Shown in pieces: positions 7,061 through 7,699 of a DNA stretch of 7,699 nt. Each line of letters opens with the position of its first letter. Positions within the stretch are counted from its first letter, which is position 1. Below the pieces are notes generated by a model. The model was not told the DNA's origin and did not search any database. It was given only the letters and a program-made list of their open reading frames with translations. The position numbers and the translations under genes were made by a program. Source of the stretch: Hyphomicrobiales bacterium (GTDB lineage: Bacteria > Pseudomonadota > Alphaproteobacteria > Rhizobiales > OSC116); assembly GCA_013214985.1 (NCBI GenBank), contig JABSRY010000098.1, forward strand, positions 1 through 7,699, in the 5' to 3' direction.

Positions 7061-7130
7061 TTCGGTTTGCCTAAATATTATGGATGCTGAAATTTAATGC
7101 TCTAATATAGCCCAAAATTAAGGAGAAGAT
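7061..7130. promoter_or_regulatory. Shared divergent promoter/operator region between MarR and SRPBCC genes
   Basis: This 70-nt gap must hold both promoters. Visible elements are a -10-like TAATAT (7103-7108) for the plus strand without a good -35, TATTA (7076-7080) inverted with TAATA (7103-7107), a direct repeat ATGCT (7084-7088 and 7097-7101, period 13) flanking AAATTT (7090-7095), and a strong Shine-Dalgarno AAGGAG (7120-7125) 5 nt from the SRPBCC ATG. The MarR operator is probably in here, but no perfect long palindrome identifies it. Confidence 0.5.
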
Positions 7131-7640
7131 ATGAGTTATTTATTATATGCAGTAGCCGCGATAATTGGTTTGATCAGTATAGTTTTAGTAATTGGCACGG
7201 TGTTACCTGTAAAGCATGTCGCGAGTAAAACTATTAATTTGAAAGCATCTAACGCGCAAGTTTGGCGTTTAATGACTGACTATAAAAATGCCGCGAATTG
7301 GCGGACTGACCTAGTTAAAGCCACCGCTGAAACCAACGATGAAAACATTGAAATTATATATGAGTATGAAAATGAAAAAAGCTTTATGGCTTTTGAAACC
7401 TTGGAAGAAATAGGCCAACAAAAACTTGTAAGAAGAATATATGGTAAAAATTTGCCATTTGGTGGCACATGGACGTTTGAGCTACAAAAAACAGATGTGG
7501 GTACACGACTAACCATTACTGAAAATGGTGAAGTTTATAATATATTATTTCGGTTTGTTGCAAAATCTATTATGGGGCATGACGCGACTATTCTTAATTA
7601 TATTAAAGATATAGAACAAGCTGTTGCTAAAGATTTATAA
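7131..7640 (+). CDS. Membrane-anchored SRPBCC (START/polyketide-cyclase-like) family protein
   Basis: A 169-residue protein with one N-terminal hydrophobic helix (about residues 3-25, Y-L-L-Y-A-V-A-A-I-I-G then ISIVLVIGTVL) that is most simply an uncleaved membrane anchor. An SRPBCC ligand-binding fold follows (about 30-165). Recognisable pieces are the opening strand ASKTINLKAS, the helix NAQVWRLMTDYKNAANWRTDL (41-61) with the family's V-W and W-R positions, the strand LPFGGTWTFEL (108-118), TRLTITENGEVYN (125-137) and a long C-terminal helix (about 148-166). SRPBCC folds form a deep hydrophobic cavity for small lipophilic ligands; no enzyme activity can be assigned here. ATG 7131 is well supported by AAGGAG 5 nt upstream. 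It is divergent from the MarR gene, a common arrangement that suggests direct repression. Confidence is high for the fold, low for any function. Confidence 0.9.
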   Translation: MSYLLYAVAAIIGLISIVLVIGTVLPVKHVASKTINLKASNAQVWRLMTDYKNAANWRTDLVKATAETNDENIEIIYEYENEKSFMAFETLEEIGQQKLVRRIYGKNLPFGGTWTFELQKTDVGTRLTITENGEVYNILFRFVAKSIMGHDATILNYIKDIEQAVAKDL

Positions 7641-7643
7641 TTT

Positions 7644-7673
7644 TTGATTGCGATTTAGCATACAGGGTATAAA
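7644..7673 (+). promoter_or_regulatory. Candidate promoter for a gene beginning at the right edge
   Basis: TTGATT (7644-7649) and TATAAA (7668-7673) are separated by an 18-nt spacer, a reasonable sigma-70 match just after the SRPBCC stop codon. Two overlapping ATG codons in different spacing (7693 and 7696) lie about 20 nt further on, but too little sequence remains to show an open frame or a Shine-Dalgarno. In AT-rich DNA such matches arise by chance. Confidence 0.25.
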
Positions 7674-7699
7674 ATTTAAAACAGAAATTAGCATGATGG

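Overview
This window looks like ordinary chromosome from an AT-rich alphaproteobacterium (G+C about 40% judged by eye, not computed). The main taxonomic clue is GyrB. It has the Gram-negative insertion in the C-terminal half and the wording IHKEEGISAAEVIMTQLHAGG around residues 92-112, which is typical of Alphaproteobacteria. The genus cannot be named from sequence reading alone. All gene families seen are chromosomal housekeeping or common accessory families. No insertion sequence, phage gene, CRISPR array, tRNA or rRNA was found.

Layout, left to right. (1) The 3' end of a DUF2306-type membrane protein gene enters from the left edge (+). (2) A LysE/RhtB-family exporter (+) follows; an extended -10 promoter lies across the stop codon of gene 1. 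(3) After about 200 nt of AT-rich leader comes gyrB (+), complete at 811 residues. (4) A 95-nt gap holding a strong nested inverted repeat leads to a class A penicillin-binding protein of the PBP1A type (+), 668 residues, with an unusually basic cytoplasmic tail. (5) Converging on it, with an 18-nt tail-to-tail overlap, is an EamA/DMT-family transporter (-). (6) Upstream of the transporter on the same strand is a MarR-family regulator (-). (7) Divergent from the regulator, across a 70-nt shared promoter region, is a membrane-anchored SRPBCC protein (+). (8) The right edge carries a candidate promoter that may serve a gene starting at the last bases of the window.

Two functional blocks can be inferred. 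The left block carries essential functions: DNA supercoiling (GyrB) and peptidoglycan synthesis (PBP1A), with an amino-acid/metabolite exporter alongside. The right block is a MarR-centred cassette, in which the regulator plausibly controls itself, the divergent SRPBCC gene and perhaps the transporter 79 nt downstream. No convincingly new multi-gene system is present. The observations most worth checking are the nested hairpin touching the PBP1A start codon, the acid-free lysine-rich PBP tail, and the MarR/SRPBCC/EamA arrangement. About 95% of the window is explained by the eight genes and their short control regions; no gene-free stretch exceeds 300 nt.
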